This document shows positions 6,786-17,665 of a stretch of DNA of 41,856 nt, one piece after another. The stretch is from NCBI GenBank assembly GCA_947456805.1, contig CANGTN010000016.1, forward strand, positions 1 to 41,856, read 5' to 3'. The notes under the pieces were generated by a model. It was not told where the DNA came from, made no database searches, and was given only the letters and a program-made list of their open reading frames with translations. The position numbers and the translations under genes are program-made. Source of the stretch: Chitinophagaceae bacterium (GTDB taxonomy: Bacteria > Bacteroidota > Bacteroidia > Chitinophagales > Chitinophagaceae). Position 1 is the first letter of the stretch; each line of letters starts with the position of its first letter.

Positions 6786-6852
6786 TTTTTCAAAAAATCA
6801 AGGGCCACTCAGCTTTTCAAATTACTTTCGTAGGTATCAATATCAATCAAGC

Positions 6853-7308
6853 ATGCAACTACATTTTACTACAAAATATTTTTCTGATTTAACACCTATT
6901 GAGTTGTATGCTGCTATTCGCTTGCGCAATGAAGTATTTGTAGTAGAGCAAAATTGTGTTTTTCAGGATGCAGATGATAAAGACATCCACTGCCATCATT
7001 TGTTTTTATGGGATCATGAAACCCTTGTGGCTTATGCAAGATTGGTTCCTAAAAATATTGCTTACGACAATTATATTTCTATTGGCAGAGTAGTAGGTAA
7101 TCTGGCATACAGAAGAAAGGGAACAGGCAAATTATTGATGGCTAAAGCTATTGAAACATGCAATACCATTTTTGGTAAACAAACGATAAAAATTGGCGCA
7201 CAATTGTACCTAAAAAAATTTTATGAATCTTTTGGATTCAGACAAGTTGATGCTGTTTATTTAGAAGATGGTATTGAACATATTTATATGTTGCTTCATC
7301 AAGACTAA
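6853..7308 (+). CDS. elaA: ElaA-family GNAT N-acetyltransferase
   Basis: A 151-residue cytoplasmic acetyl-CoA-dependent acetyltransferase of the ElaA type. It has the family's N-terminal signature LRNEVFVVEQNCVFQDADD (about residues 26-44), then HHLFLW, the central strand with ARLVP, and the acetyl-CoA loop GRVVGNLAYRRKGTGKLLM (about 77-96). The C-terminal YESFGFRQV segment is also typical of GNAT proteins. ElaA proteins are small and their substrate is not settled. A weak -7 box (TACTTTCG, 6823-6830) lies about 20 bases before the ATG. The stop overlaps the stop of the convergent uvrA by 3-4 bases. Confidence 0.85.
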   Translation: MQLHFTTKYFSDLTPIELYAAIRLRNEVFVVEQNCVFQDADDKDIHCHHLFLWDHETLVAYARLVPKNIAYDNYISIGRVVGNLAYRRKGTGKLLMAKAIETCNTIFGKQTIKIGAQLYLKKFYESFGFRQVDAVYLEDGIEHIYMLLHQD

Positions 7309-10181
7309 TCATTCATTTCTAATGCTAAAAATTTGGCAGTATGGCTATTTTTAATGGTGATCATTTCTTCGGGCGTGCCTTCAAATAAAATAGTTCCGCC
7401 ACCATCACCTCCTTCGGGTCCTAAATCAATCACGTGGTCTGCCATTTTAATTACGTCAAGATTGTGTTCTATCACCAAAACAGAATTCCCTCGGTCTACT
7501 AATTTATTAATCACATCCATGAGTAATTTAATGTCTTGAAAATGCAGTCCGGTAGTTGGTTCATCTAAAATATAAAATGTTTTTCCGGTATCTTTTTTTC
7601 CTAATTCAGTAGAAAGCTTAACACGCTGTGCTTCACCACCACTAAGGGTTACAGCGCTTTGTCCTAATGTAATATAGCCCAAACCAACATCCTGCAACAC
7701 TTTGATTTTTCGGTACAACCAAGGCACTGCCTGAAAAAATTCTGTTGCTTCATCTACAGTCATATCCAACACATCACAAATGGATTTTCCTTTGTATCTT
7801 ATTTCTAGTGTTTCTCTGTTATATCTTTTACCATTGCATTTTTCACAATGCACATATACATCCGGTAAAAAATTCATTTCAATAACTTTCATACCGCCAC
7901 CCTCACAAACTTCGCATCTGCCTGTTTTTACATTAAAAGAAAAACGACCGGCATTGTAACCCCTGATTTTTGCTTCGGGTACACTTGCAAATAATGTTCT
8001 GATTTCTGTAAAGAATCCACAATAGGTTGCAGGATTGCTTCTTGGCGTTCTGCCAATCGGCGATTGATCTATTTCAATAACTTTATCAATATGCTCCAAG
8101 CCTTTGATGCTTTTGTAGCTTTGAATTGGGTAAGTACTATCGTAACAATGTTTGCTTAATAGCGGATATAAAGTTTCATTGATTAAAGTAGATTTTCCGC
8201 TGCCGCTAACACCGCTTACGACAATTAATTTCCCCAATGGAAATTGCACCGATACATTTTTTAAATTATTACCTGAAGCGCCTTTTAATTCAAGTATTTT
8301 ACCATTTCCTTTTCTGCGTTCTTCAGGGATAGCAATTTTCTTTTTCCCGTTTAAATATTGTGCTGTTTCTGAATTGCTTTTTAAAATGGAATTGGGTGTT
8401 CCTGCTGCAACAATTTGCCCGCCAAACTTTCCTGCTTTGGGTCCTACATCAATTAAAAAATCACTTGCAAGCATGATGTCTTTATCATGTTCTACCACAA
8501 GTACACTATTGCCAATATCTCTCAAATTTTTTAATGCTTCTATTAATCTTTGGTTGTCTCTTTGATGCAAACCAATACTTGGTTCATCTAAAATATACGT
8601 AATACCTTGTAGTTGACTTCCAATTTGCGTTGCAAGACGAATTCGCTGAGATTCCCCACCACTAAGGGTTTTAGAAGGTCGGTTTAAAGAAAGATAAGTT
8701 AAGCCAACATCCAATAAAAATTGTAATCGTTCTCTGATTTCTTTTAAAATATCTTTTGCAATTGCATTTTGTTTGGGACTGATTCTTTTTTCAATATCGT
8801 TGAACCAAACAATTAATTTATCTAAATTCTGGTTGCTTAATTCGCTGATATTTTTTTCATCTACTTTAAACCACAAACTTTCTTGTTTTAATCTTGCTCC
8901 ATTGCAGGAATTACAAGATGATAATTCCATAAATTTTTCTACCCATGTTTTTAAAGTATCATTACTCTGTGTTGATGTAAACCAGCGTTTCAACATTGGA
9001 ATAATACCTTCATAACTTCCGGTATATTCATTCGGAATATTTTCATCATCCAAATCCAATGCTAAACTGCTGCTAACCATGTTTTCACCATACAACAATA
9101 AATTAAAATGTTCTGCAGGCAACTCTTTCAGCGGTTTTTCTAAATTTATTTTATTTTTTTTGCTGAAAAATCTTACTTGCTGAAAAACGCTTGCTTCCCG
9201 TTCTTCTCCAAGAGGTACAATGCCACCTTCATTTACAGATTTTGTTTTATCGGGAACAACAGCATTGATATCAATTGTATAAATGTTACCCAAGCCTTTG
9301 CACACTGGACATGCACCATAAGGCGAGTTGAATGAAAATGCATTTGGGCTTGGTTCTTCGTAGCTGATGCCGGTATCCAAACACATCAATTGTTTGCTGT
9401 ATTGCGCAACAGTGTTGGTATCATTGATGAGTAAAAACATTAAGTCTTTACCCATTTTTAAAGTTTGTTGTACACTTTGACTGATACGAACTTTCATATC
9501 ATCTGTAACAGCAAGACGATCTACCACAACTTCAATATCATGAATTTTATAACGATCTACCTGAAGTTTCGGGGTGAGGTCCATTACTTCACCATCAACC
9601 CTAACTTTCAAAAATCCTTTCTTGCGGATGTCTTCAAAGAGTTCTCTGTAATGGCCTTTTCTCCCACGCACCAATGGTGCAAGTAAAGAGATTTTTTTGT
9701 CTTTGTATTTGCTGAAAATATTGGTAACAATTTCTTCCTCGCTGAATTTTACCATTTTTTTTCCGGTGTTGTAACTATATGCCTCACCAATTCTTGCATA
9801 GAGCAAACGCAAGAAATCATATACCTCAGTTACAGTTCCTACAGTACTTCTAGGGTTTTTGTTGGTTGTTTTTTGTTCAATGGAAATTACGGGAGATAAT
9901 CCCGTAATTTTATCTACATCAGGTCTTTCCATGTCCCCCATGAATTGCCGTGCATAAGCACTGAAGCTTTCCATGTAACGGCGTTGACCTTCGTTGTAAA
10001 TAGTATCAAAAGCCAATGAACTTTTTCCGCTGCCGCTAACGCCTGTAAAAACCACGAGTTTATTTTTAGGAATAGAAATATCTATGTTTTTAAGATTGTG
10101 CTCTTTTGCACCAAATACTTCAATAAAATCTTGAGATGGAGCAGATGCACTTACTGTATTTATTTTTTTACCTTTTGCCAT
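7305..10181 (-). CDS. uvrA: excinuclease ABC subunit A (UvrA)
   Basis: Damage-recognition ATPase of nucleotide excision repair; it works as a dimer with UvrB in the cytoplasm. Two ABC modules are visible. The first has Walker A GVSGSGKSSL (about residues 47-56), a CPVC...CNSCNG zinc site, signature LSGGESQRIRLATQIG and Walker B ITYILDEPSIGLHQ. The second has Walker A GVSGSGKSTL, zinc site CEVC...CEKCNG, signature LSGGEAQRVKL and FYILDEPTTGLH. The frame is open for 40 more codons upstream, but MAKGKK at 10181 gives 958 residues, close to the family's usual length. A box TACATTTG on the minus strand (10204-10197) lies just before this start. The 123-bp gap to the next gene is a divergent promoter region. 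Confidence 0.97.
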   Translation of the reverse strand: MAKGKKINTVSASAPSQDFIEVFGAKEHNLKNIDISIPKNKLVVFTGVSGSGKSSLAFDTIYNEGQRRYMESFSAYARQFMGDMERPDVDKITGLSPVISIEQKTTNKNPRSTVGTVTEVYDFLRLLYARIGEAYSYNTGKKMVKFSEEEIVTNIFSKYKDKKISLLAPLVRGRKGHYRELFEDIRKKGFLKVRVDGEVMDLTPKLQVDRYKIHDIEVVVDRLAVTDDMKVRISQSVQQTLKMGKDLMFLLINDTNTVAQYSKQLMCLDTGISYEEPSPNAFSFNSPYGACPVCKGLGNIYTIDINAVVPDKTKSVNEGGIVPLGEEREASVFQQVRFFSKKNKINLEKPLKELPAEHFNLLLYGENMVSSSLALDLDDENIPNEYTGSYEGIIPMLKRWFTSTQSNDTLKTWVEKFMELSSCNSCNGARLKQESLWFKVDEKNISELSNQNLDKLIVWFNDIEKRISPKQNAIAKDILKEIRERLQFLLDVGLTYLSLNRPSKTLSGGESQRIRLATQIGSQLQGITYILDEPSIGLHQRDNQRLIEALKNLRDIGNSVLVVEHDKDIMLASDFLIDVGPKAGKFGGQIVAAGTPNSILKSNSETAQYLNGKKKIAIPEERRKGNGKILELKGASGNNLKNVSVQFPLGKLIVVSGVSGSGKSTLINETLYPLLSKHCYDSTYPIQSYKSIKGLEHIDKVIEIDQSPIGRTPRSNPATYCGFFTEIRTLFASVPEAKIRGYNAGRFSFNVKTGRCEVCEGGGMKVIEMNFLPDVYVHCEKCNGKRYNRETLEIRYKGKSICDVLDMTVDEATEFFQAVPWLYRKIKVLQDVGLGYITLGQSAVTLSGGEAQRVKLSTELGKKDTGKTFYILDEPTTGLHFQDIKLLMDVINKLVDRGNSVLVIEHNLDVIKMADHVIDLGPEGGDGGGTILFEGTPEEMITIKNSHTAKFLALEMND

Positions 10182-10304
10182 AATATTTCTTGCGTTCAAA
10201 TGTATTACAATTGCAACTGTTTTTAGTTTGACTAAATGGGGAATTAAACAGAGATTTGTTGAACTATTTTGTTTTTTGAGAAATATTGATTTTAATACCA
10301 ATTT

Positions 10305-10928
10305 ATGATTGTACTCATCGGTTATCTTGCTTCAGCTTTTTTAGCATTTTCTTTAATTACGGTAAATGCAGTTAAGTTTCGTTGGTTGAATATTTTTGGT
10401 TGTGTTTCTTTCATTGTTTATGGGATTTTGATTACTGCATTTCCTGTGATTATAGCCAATGTAACGTTGTTGGGAATTAATATTTATCAGTTGGTAAAAA
10501 TGTACCGTTACCAGGAAACATTTTCATTGTTGCCCATACATCAGGATGTTGAATTGATGCAAAAATTTCTTTCTTTTTACAAAACAGATATTCAACAATA
10601 TTTTCCTGAATTTGATGTTACAGTTCAAGAAAACAGCATTCGATTTTTTGTTTTACGGGATATGAAGGTTGCTAATTTATTTGTTGCACACATTGTTGAA
10701 GATGGTATTGCATTAGTTGATTTAAATTATACCATTCCGCAGTTACGGGACTTTAAAATTGGAACTTATATTTTTACCAAGGAGAAGGAATACCTTTTGC
10801 AGCGAGGGATTCGTAAAATTGTTTATGAAAAAGTACACAATAAAAATCATCAAAAATTTTTAGAAGTAACTGGTTTTAAAAAAGAAATTAATCATCACAA
10901 TACTTCTTTTGTGTATGATGTAGCTTAG
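10305..10928 (+). CDS. YgjV-like membrane protein with C-terminal GNAT-like domain
   Basis: A 207-residue protein in two parts. Residues about 1-75 form three membrane segments like those of the small YgjV-type inner-membrane proteins (IGYLASAFLAFSLI, WLNIFGCVSFIVYGILI, FPVIIANVTLLGINIYQL). Residues about 80-207 are soluble and resemble a GNAT acetyltransferase fold: a strand with FVAHIVEDGIALVDLNY, the segment DFKIGTYIFTKEKEYLLQRG in the acetyl-CoA-loop position, and an ending with HQKFLEVTGFKKE. The canonical R/Q-x-x-G-x-G/A loop is poorly conserved, so activity is uncertain. Divergent from uvrA; its stop overlaps by 4 bases with the convergent acetyltransferase at 10925. Confidence 0.7.
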   Translation: MIVLIGYLASAFLAFSLITVNAVKFRWLNIFGCVSFIVYGILITAFPVIIANVTLLGINIYQLVKMYRYQETFSLLPIHQDVELMQKFLSFYKTDIQQYFPEFDVTVQENSIRFFVLRDMKVANLFVAHIVEDGIALVDLNYTIPQLRDFKIGTYIFTKEKEYLLQRGIRKIVYEKVHNKNHQKFLEVTGFKKEINHHNTSFVYDVA

Positions 10929-11464
10929 TATTGCATATCACTTTTTAATAAAGCAAATTTCATTAAATGTATTAGCTTGCCATTATTTATTTCGTATTCA
11001 CGAAGTGTCCCTTCATGTATGAAACCAAGCTTTTTCATGATGGAAATACTAGCTGTATTTTCTGTTTCAACATCGGCTTCAATTCTGTTGAGTTGTAATT
11101 TATCAAAACAAAAATTGATCACATTTTTTGCAGCTTCTACGATGTATCCGTTGTTCCAAAATTCAGGGTAAAGCCAATAACCAAGTTCACATTTTTTATT
11201 TAAATAATGAATATCGTTTATTCCAATTACACCAATTGGCGTAAGATTATTTTTTAATTCAATTAACCAATAAGCTCCAGTTTTATTTTTGAAATGATTG
11301 GCATAATAATCCATTTGTTCTTGTACTTCAGATAAATTATAATAGTGGATAAGCATGTATTTTGTCAGTTCATCATTGCTTAAACCCTTTAAAACAGATG
11401 GTGCATCTGATTGTTCTATTTTTCTCAGAATCAATCTTTCGGTGATCATTTTTTCAATTTGCAT
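10925..11464 (-). CDS. RimJ/RimL-type GNAT N-acetyltransferase
   Basis: A 179-residue acetyltransferase of the GNAT family, RimJ/RimL branch (N-terminal or small-molecule acetylation with acetyl-CoA, cytoplasmic). It starts with the family's TERLILRKIEQSDA. It carries the central IGVIGINDIH strand, the ELGYWLYPEFWNNGYIVEA segment that holds the acetyl-CoA-binding region, and the NTASISIMKKLGFIHEGTLRE ending typical of this branch. In EFWNNGY the usual glycine of W-G-x-G/K-G-Y/I is replaced by Asn, a small deviation. The substrate cannot be told. It is convergent to the membrane/GNAT protein at 10305-10928 with a 4-base overlap. Confidence 0.88.
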   Translation of the reverse strand: MQIEKMITERLILRKIEQSDAPSVLKGLSNDELTKYMLIHYYNLSEVQEQMDYYANHFKNKTGAYWLIELKNNLTPIGVIGINDIHYLNKKCELGYWLYPEFWNNGYIVEAAKNVINFCFDKLQLNRIEADVETENTASISIMKKLGFIHEGTLREYEINNGKLIHLMKFALLKSDMQY

Positions 11465-11539
11465 AAATTATTTTATTCGCTGTAATGCAATATTACAAAG
11501 GGTTTTAGCAATTAACTAACAAATAGTAGTAAAAATAAT

Positions 11540-11572
11540 TTTGGAAATATTAATTTAGCAATTATACATTTG
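11540..11572 (+). promoter_or_regulatory. promoter of the methionine operon
   Basis: A full Bacteroidota-type promoter: TTTG (11540-11543), 21 bases, TACATTTG (11565-11572). The expected transcript start near 11577 falls about 15 bases before the riboswitch P1 stem. Confidence 0.75.
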
Positions 11573-11593
11573 TATCAGTTCTTTAGACGAATA

Positions 11594-11729
11594 CTTATCA
11601 AGAAAGGTGGAGGGAATTGCCCAATGAAACCTTTGCAACCCTTTTAGTTTACTCGACTAAAAGAAGGTGCAAACTCATTTTTTTTAAGATGCTCAATTTA
11701 TTGTTGCATGATTAAAAAATAGAGATAAG
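11594..11729 (+). ncRNA. SAM-I (S-box) riboswitch
   Basis: This matches the S-box aptamer. P1 is formed by CTTATC (11594-11599) and GATAAG (11724-11729). It is followed by the conserved AAGAAAGGTGGAGGGA core, then GCCCAATGAAACC, CTTTGCAACC, a variable P3 arm with complementary ACTTTTAG-type sequence, AAAGAAGGTGCAAACTC and a P4 arm. It binds S-adenosylmethionine and normally switches genes off when methionine is plentiful. The genes downstream are metY, metX and hom, which fits. The terminator at 11778-11810 is the likely expression platform. Confidence 0.93.
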
Positions 11730-11777
11730 TCAGAGTGTAGTTTGAAATTTTACAACGATAATTCGTTATACTGTACC

Positions 11778-11810
11778 AAGCTCATCTGATTCAACGGGTG
11801 GGCTTTTTTT
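11778..11810 (+). terminator. terminator downstream of the SAM-I riboswitch
   Basis: AAGCTCATC (11778-11786) pairs with GGTGGGCTT (11797-11805), with two G-T pairs, and seven T follow. It is about 50 bases past P1 and over 350 bases before metY, so it probably attenuates the operon. A second overlapping pairing, GATTCAAC (11788-11795) with GTTGAATC (11821-11828), could compete with it. Which pairing is the SAM-bound form is not shown by the sequence. Confidence 0.8.
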
Positions 11811-11900
11811 ATGCTCACTGGTTGAATCTTATCCTCTCTTTCTTGTGTTGTTTTTGTTTGAACAGCTACCCAAATTTTTTTTCAATCTAAAAAACACAAG

Positions 11901-11945
11901 ATGAACTGTAATAACACATTCAGTAAAGCAATCGCTATTATTTAA
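11901..11945 (+). other. possible short leader ORF before metY
   Basis: ATG to TAA, 14 residues (MNCNNTFSKAIAII), in the 360-base stretch between the riboswitch terminator and metY. It has a clean ATG after AACACAAG. There is no Met-rich tract. No other feature is seen between 11830 and 12169. It may be a leader peptide or chance. Confidence 0.3.
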
Positions 11946-12130
11946 ACAAAAATATGTCTGTCTTTTTTTCAGCATTTAATTGCCTTTGAATTAGAATGAT
12001 GTTGCTCAACTACAATCATGATAAACATCATTTAAAGCGGGGATAGCAGTTATTATTAAACGGATTTTATTAAAATACTTTCGAAAGCAACTTATCAAAC
12101 AATTTTTAAAACCAAATTTATCACCACTAA

Positions 12131-13498
<1,368 letters not shown>

Positions 13499-13616
13499 AA
13501 ATATTTAAAAGCGTTTGTATGCTTCAAAGTTTTGTTTTTTTTGGATATTACTTTTCATCTCTGAATAGGATTGTTGAGTTACCTACAGAACCTTAAAGTG
13601 TGCGACGCAACAGGCG

Positions 13617-14702
13617 ATGCCATTTGTACAAAAGTTCGTTTCAAAAACTAAAAAAATAAATTTCTTGTTTCAAATATTTTATTCGGCTGACAGTTTTGTT
13701 TTGGAAAGCGGAAAAGAATTGCCACAAGTGCATTTGGGCTATACCACTTTTGGTTCGATGAATGCAGAAAAGAGCAACATTGTTTGGATATTTCATGCAC
13801 TAACTGCAAATAGTAATCCTTTTGAATGGTGGCCCAGAGTGGTGGGAGATGGTGGTGTGATTAATGAACAACAGCATTTTATTATTTGTGTAAATATGCC
13901 GGGGAGTTGTTATGGAAGTATCAATCCTTTGTCAGTACAACAGGAAAATGCTGCACCTTATTATTTAGATTTTCCATTTTTCACGACAAGAGATATGATC
14001 AGAGCTTATCAATTACTTAAAACACATTTAGGGATTGAAAAAATATTTTTAGGAATTGGCGGTAGTATGGGCGGACAGCAATTGTTGGAATGGGCAATTG
14101 AAGAACCTGGTTTGTTTGAACATATTGTTCCGATTGCAACAAATGCAAAACACAGTGCCTGGGGAATTGCCTTTAATAGCACACAACGCTTGTGTATTGA
14201 AACAGATGTAACCTGGAAAACACCTGATGAAGCGGCAGGAATTAATGGGATGAAAACTGCAAGAGCAGTTGCATTGATTTCTTACAGAAATTATGCTACT
14301 TATCAATCTCAGGAAGGTGTTGTTGATGAAGCTTTGCCGGTAGATAAACAGGAATTTAAAGCAACTACTTACCAACAATATCAGGGAGAAAAATTGGCAA
14401 AACGTTTTAATGCTTACAGCTACTGGTATTTGAGTAAAGGAATGGATTCGCATGATGTGGGAAGAGCCAGAAATGGCGTTATTACTGCATTACAGCAGAT
14501 TGAAGCTAAAACATTGGTGATAGGAATTTCGTCTGATATTTTATTTCCTGTACAGGAACAAACATTGTTACAACAACATATCAGGAATGCACAACTGGCT
14601 GTGATAGATTCTTATTATGGGCATGATGGATTTTTATTGGAGCATGAAAAAATTGGTTCTTTAATCAAGGGGTTTATTGAAGAGGAAATTGTAGCAATTT
14701 GA
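13617..14702 (+). CDS. metX: homoserine O-acetyltransferase
   Basis: An alpha/beta-hydrolase-fold acyltransferase, 361 residues, that converts homoserine and acetyl-CoA to O-acetylhomoserine, the substrate of the MetY before it. The nucleophile is Ser150 in GIGGSMGGQQLLEW. The catalytic Asp lies in GISSDILFPVQEQ and the His in YYGHDGFLLEHE near the C-terminus. The oxyanion region is IVWIFHALTANSNPFEWW. The first 22 or so residues are not part of the conserved domain, so the true start may be slightly further downstream; no other ATG fits. It lies 118 bases after metY and 17 before hom, probably one transcript. Confidence 0.93.
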   Translation: MPFVQKFVSKTKKINFLFQIFYSADSFVLESGKELPQVHLGYTTFGSMNAEKSNIVWIFHALTANSNPFEWWPRVVGDGGVINEQQHFIICVNMPGSCYGSINPLSVQQENAAPYYLDFPFFTTRDMIRAYQLLKTHLGIEKIFLGIGGSMGGQQLLEWAIEEPGLFEHIVPIATNAKHSAWGIAFNSTQRLCIETDVTWKTPDEAAGINGMKTARAVALISYRNYATYQSQEGVVDEALPVDKQEFKATTYQQYQGEKLAKRFNAYSYWYLSKGMDSHDVGRARNGVITALQQIEAKTLVIGISSDILFPVQEQTLLQQHIRNAQLAVIDSYYGHDGFLLEHEKIGSLIKGFIEEEIVAI

Positions 14703-14719
14703 TTTTTTAAATTAATTAT

Positions 14720-15973
14720 ATGGAACAAAAGAAGTTAAATATTGGGTTGTTTGGATTTGGGGTAGTGGGAGAAGGCTTGTATAAAATATTAAAACAAACG
14801 CCTTCATTGAATGCAACGATTAAACGAATAGTAATTAAACATCCCGATAAGCAAAGAAATGCACCACCAGAAATATTTACCAATCTTGCAAATGAATTGT
14901 TGTATGATGATTCAATAGATGTAATTGTAGAATTGATTGATGATGCCGAAGCTGCTTACCATATTGTTACTACTGCATTAAAAAATGGCAAAGCGGTTGT
15001 AAGCGCCAATAAAAAATTAATTGCAGAAAATTTGGCTGAGTTGTTGGATTTGCAACAACAATATAAGACACCGTTTTTGTACGAAGCTTCTGCGTGTGCT
15101 TCAATTCCCGTGATACGAAATTTGGAAGAATATTATGATAATGATTTATTACAAAGTATTACAGGTATTGTAAACGGTAGCACCAATTATATTCTCACCA
15201 AAATTTTTAATGAAAAGATTGAATTTGTAGATGCGTTGTTGCAGGCACAGCAATTGGGTTTTGTAGAACGTAATCCTAACCTTGATATTTTAGGAATTGA
15301 TGCTACCAATAAACTAACTATTTTATTGTTACATGCTTATGGTATTGTTACAAAACCCGCATCAATACTATATTCCGGCATACAAAATATACAATTGAGT
15401 GATTCAAAAGTAGCTGCCGAAAAAGAAAACCAAATTAAATTAATTGCTAAGGCTGTGAAATTAAAAAACGGAAAAATTGCAGCTTACTTATTGCCTCAAT
15501 TTGTAACAAAAGAATCACAATTGTACAATGTTGCCAATGAATACAATGGTGTAATTATTGAAAGTGGATTTTCGGATCAGCAATTTTTTTATGGTAAAGG
15601 AGCAGGCAGTTTTGCAACAGCATCGGCAGTGTTAAGTGATATCTCTGCATTGCGATACCAATACAAATATGAGTACAAGAAAAAATACAATCACAACCCT
15701 TTGGAAATTAGTAATGACTATTTTTTAAAAGTGTATGTCAGTTATGATGACTTGAAACAAGTGAATAAAGACAACTTTGAATGGATAGAAGAATTTCATG
15801 CCGGACAAATCAGGAGTTATTTGGTGGGTGTTATTCATGCTGAAAAATTACTTGCTACTGATTGGTGGAAACAGCAGGGTGTATCGCTTATATTGGCATC
15901 AGATCCTTTGATTGAAAATATTGATTATCGAGAAATAAAAAGACGAAGTTTAGAGTTGGCAGGGGTTGTTTAG
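14720..15973 (+). CDS. hom: homoserine dehydrogenase
   Basis: A 417-residue NAD(P)-dependent enzyme reducing aspartate semialdehyde to homoserine, which supplies MetX. The N-terminal Rossmann fold has GLFGFGVVGEGLY. VVSANKKLIAEN and the catalytic-domain motifs GIVNGSTNYILTKIF, NPNLDILGIDATNKLTIL and GKGAGSFATASAVLSDI follow in order. The last 100 residues sit where an ACT regulatory domain is usual in single-function enzymes. The region is beta-rich (YFLKVYVSYDD) but diverged, so feedback control by threonine is uncertain. It is the last gene of the SAM-controlled operon; 120 bases of AT-rich sequence separate it from convergent guaB. Confidence 0.93.
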   Translation: MEQKKLNIGLFGFGVVGEGLYKILKQTPSLNATIKRIVIKHPDKQRNAPPEIFTNLANELLYDDSIDVIVELIDDAEAAYHIVTTALKNGKAVVSANKKLIAENLAELLDLQQQYKTPFLYEASACASIPVIRNLEEYYDNDLLQSITGIVNGSTNYILTKIFNEKIEFVDALLQAQQLGFVERNPNLDILGIDATNKLTILLLHAYGIVTKPASILYSGIQNIQLSDSKVAAEKENQIKLIAKAVKLKNGKIAAYLLPQFVTKESQLYNVANEYNGVIIESGFSDQQFFYGKGAGSFATASAVLSDISALRYQYKYEYKKKYNHNPLEISNDYFLKVYVSYDDLKQVNKDNFEWIEEFHAGQIRSYLVGVIHAEKLLATDWWKQQGVSLILASDPLIENIDYREIKRRSLELAGVV

Positions 15974-16093
15974 TTTTTAGTTTAATAGTTTAGGAAGTTC
16001 AGTTAGTTTATAGTATTGAAAAGGTTGAAGAAGTTCAATGAGTTGAGATTGCTTAATGGTTTTATAGATTGATTATAAATTAAGCTAATACAA

Positions 16094-17590
16094 TTATTTT
16101 CTGCTATAATTTGGAGCTTCTTTGGTGATGTCTACATCATGTGCATGGCTTTCTTTCATGCCTGCATTGGTGATTTTGACAAATGTTGCTTGTTGTAAAT
16201 CTTTGATATTTTTTGCACCGCAATAACCCATCCCTGCTCTTAATCCACCAACGTATTGGTACACAATTTCATTCAAGTTTCCTTTGTATGCAACACGCCC
16301 TTCAATACCTTCGGGAACAAACTTTTTTACATCATCCTCAACATCTTGAAAATACCTGTCACCACTGCCCTGGCTCATTGCACCTAAGCTGCCCATTCCA
16401 CGATATTCTTTAAACTTACGACCTTCATAAATTATTGTTTCACCCGGACTTTCTTCAACACCTGCAAATACACTGCCCATCATTACTACGTTTGCGCCGG
16501 CTGCTAAAGCTTTAACCATATCACCGGTGTATCTAATTCCACCATCTGCAATTACAGGAATGTTTTTTCCTTTTAGTGCATTGCTAGCTTCCATCACTGC
16601 TGTTAACTGAGGTACACCTGCACCAGCTACAATACGTGTAGTACAAATAGATCCAGGTCCAATACCAACCTTTACACAATTTGCACCTGCATTTGCCAAT
16701 GCCAGCGCACCTTCTGCAGTTCCTACATTACCGGCGATTATTTGTAACTTTTTAAAGTTTTTTCTTAATGCTTTTAATGCTTCAATTACACCTTTGCTGT
16801 GACCGTGTGCAGAGTCTAAAGTGACAACATCAACTCCTACTTGAATCAATGCATCGGCACGGTTCATCAAATCGTTGGTAATGCCCAAAGCCGCTCCTAC
16901 CAACAATCTTCCGTAACCATCTTTTACTGCGTTGGGATTATTGGTAAGCTGTAAAATGTCCCTGTAAGTAATTAATCCAACTAATTTACCTTGTTTGCTT
17001 ACAACAGGTAATTTCTCAATTTTATAATTTCTTAAAATATTTTCTGCCTTTGCTAAATCTGTTCCCTCGGGTGCTGTAATGAGTTTTTCTTTAGTCATTA
17101 CCTCACTTACTTTTCGCATTTTGTTCGTTTCAAAACGAAGGTCTCTGTTGGTTAAAATGCCTACCAGTTTTTGTTGTTTATCAATCACCGGAATGCCTCC
17201 AATTTTATATTCTTTCATCAACTTTAAAGCATCACCAATAGTAGCATCTACAAATAAAGTGATGGGATCGATAATCATAGCACTTTCACTTCGTTTTACT
17301 TTACGAACCTGATCTGCCTGTTTTTCTATGCTCATGTTTTTATGTAAAATTCCCAGTCCGCCTTCTCTTGCTAATGCAATTGCAAGATTGGCTTCTGTAA
17401 CGGTATCCATTGCCGCAGATAGCATTGGAATGTTAAGAACTATATTTTTTGTAAGGTGCGATTGAATGTTTACTTCTCTTGGTAATACTTCGCTGAATGC
17501 AGGAACTAACAATACATCATCGAATGTTAAACCGTCAATAAATTTTCTTGAAGAAGTGGATTTGTTGCGGGAGGATTTTATTGTTGCCAT
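16094..17590 (-). CDS. guaB: IMP dehydrogenase
   Basis: Oxidises IMP to XMP with NAD, the committed step of GMP synthesis. It is a 498-residue protein if started at MATIKSS (17590), the usual length. The barrel begins with [17 protein letters not shown] and includes a [20 protein letters not shown] segment. Two CBS domains follow (about residues 100-220). The catalytic cysteine lies in [12 protein letters not shown] (about residue 315), with [23 protein letters not shown] and the mobile flap [17 protein letters not shown] after it. The longest frame starts 11 codons earlier, inside the promoter. A complete promoter ends three bases before the ATG, so the mRNA is probably leaderless. Confidence 0.97.
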   Translation of the reverse strand: MATIKSSRNKSTSSRKFIDGLTFDDVLLVPAFSEVLPREVNIQSHLTKNIVLNIPMLSAAMDTVTEANLAIALAREGGLGILHKNMSIEKQADQVRKVKRSESAMIIDPITLFVDATIGDALKLMKEYKIGGIPVIDKQQKLVGILTNRDLRFETNKMRKVSEVMTKEKLITAPEGTDLAKAENILRNYKIEKLPVVSKQGKLVGLITYRDILQLTNNPNAVKDGYGRLLVGAALGITNDLMNRADALIQVGVDVVTLDSAHGHSKGVIEALKALRKNFKKLQIIAGNVGTAEGALALANAGANCVKVGIGPGSICTTRIVAGAGVPQLTAVMEASNALKGKNIPVIADGGIRYTGDMVKALAAGANVVMMGSVFAGVEESPGETIIYEGRKFKEYRGMGSLGAMSQGSGDRYFQDVEDDVKKFVPEGIEGRVAYKGNLNEIVYQYVGGLRAGMGYCGAKNIKDLQQATFVKITNAGMKESHAHDVDITKEAPNYSRK

Positions 17591-17593
17591 GTG

Positions 17594-17624
17594 CAAAGAT
17601 AAAGTTGGAAATAAATACACCAAA
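17594..17624 (-). promoter_or_regulatory. guaB promoter
   Basis: On the minus strand: TTTG (17624-17621), 19 bases, TATCTTTG (17601-17594). This is a perfect match to the TTTG-N19-TAnnTTTG pattern. Transcription should start at or next to the guaB ATG at 17590. Confidence 0.75.
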
Positions 17625-17637
17625 AGTTTTTATGGTA

Positions 17638-17665
17638 TTGGTAAATAGGTAAGATTATATATTTG
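17638..17665 (+). promoter_or_regulatory. promoter of the BtuB-like receptor
   Basis: TTG (17638-17640), 17 bases, TATATTTG (17658-17665). The TTG at 17663 is part of the -7 box, so it cannot be the start codon. This places the start at the next in-frame TTG, 17678. Confidence 0.6.

Noticed and set aside
10182-10301. N-terminal extension of UvrA by 40 residues
   Set aside because: It does not belong to the conserved protein, and the -7 box for the gene lies inside it.
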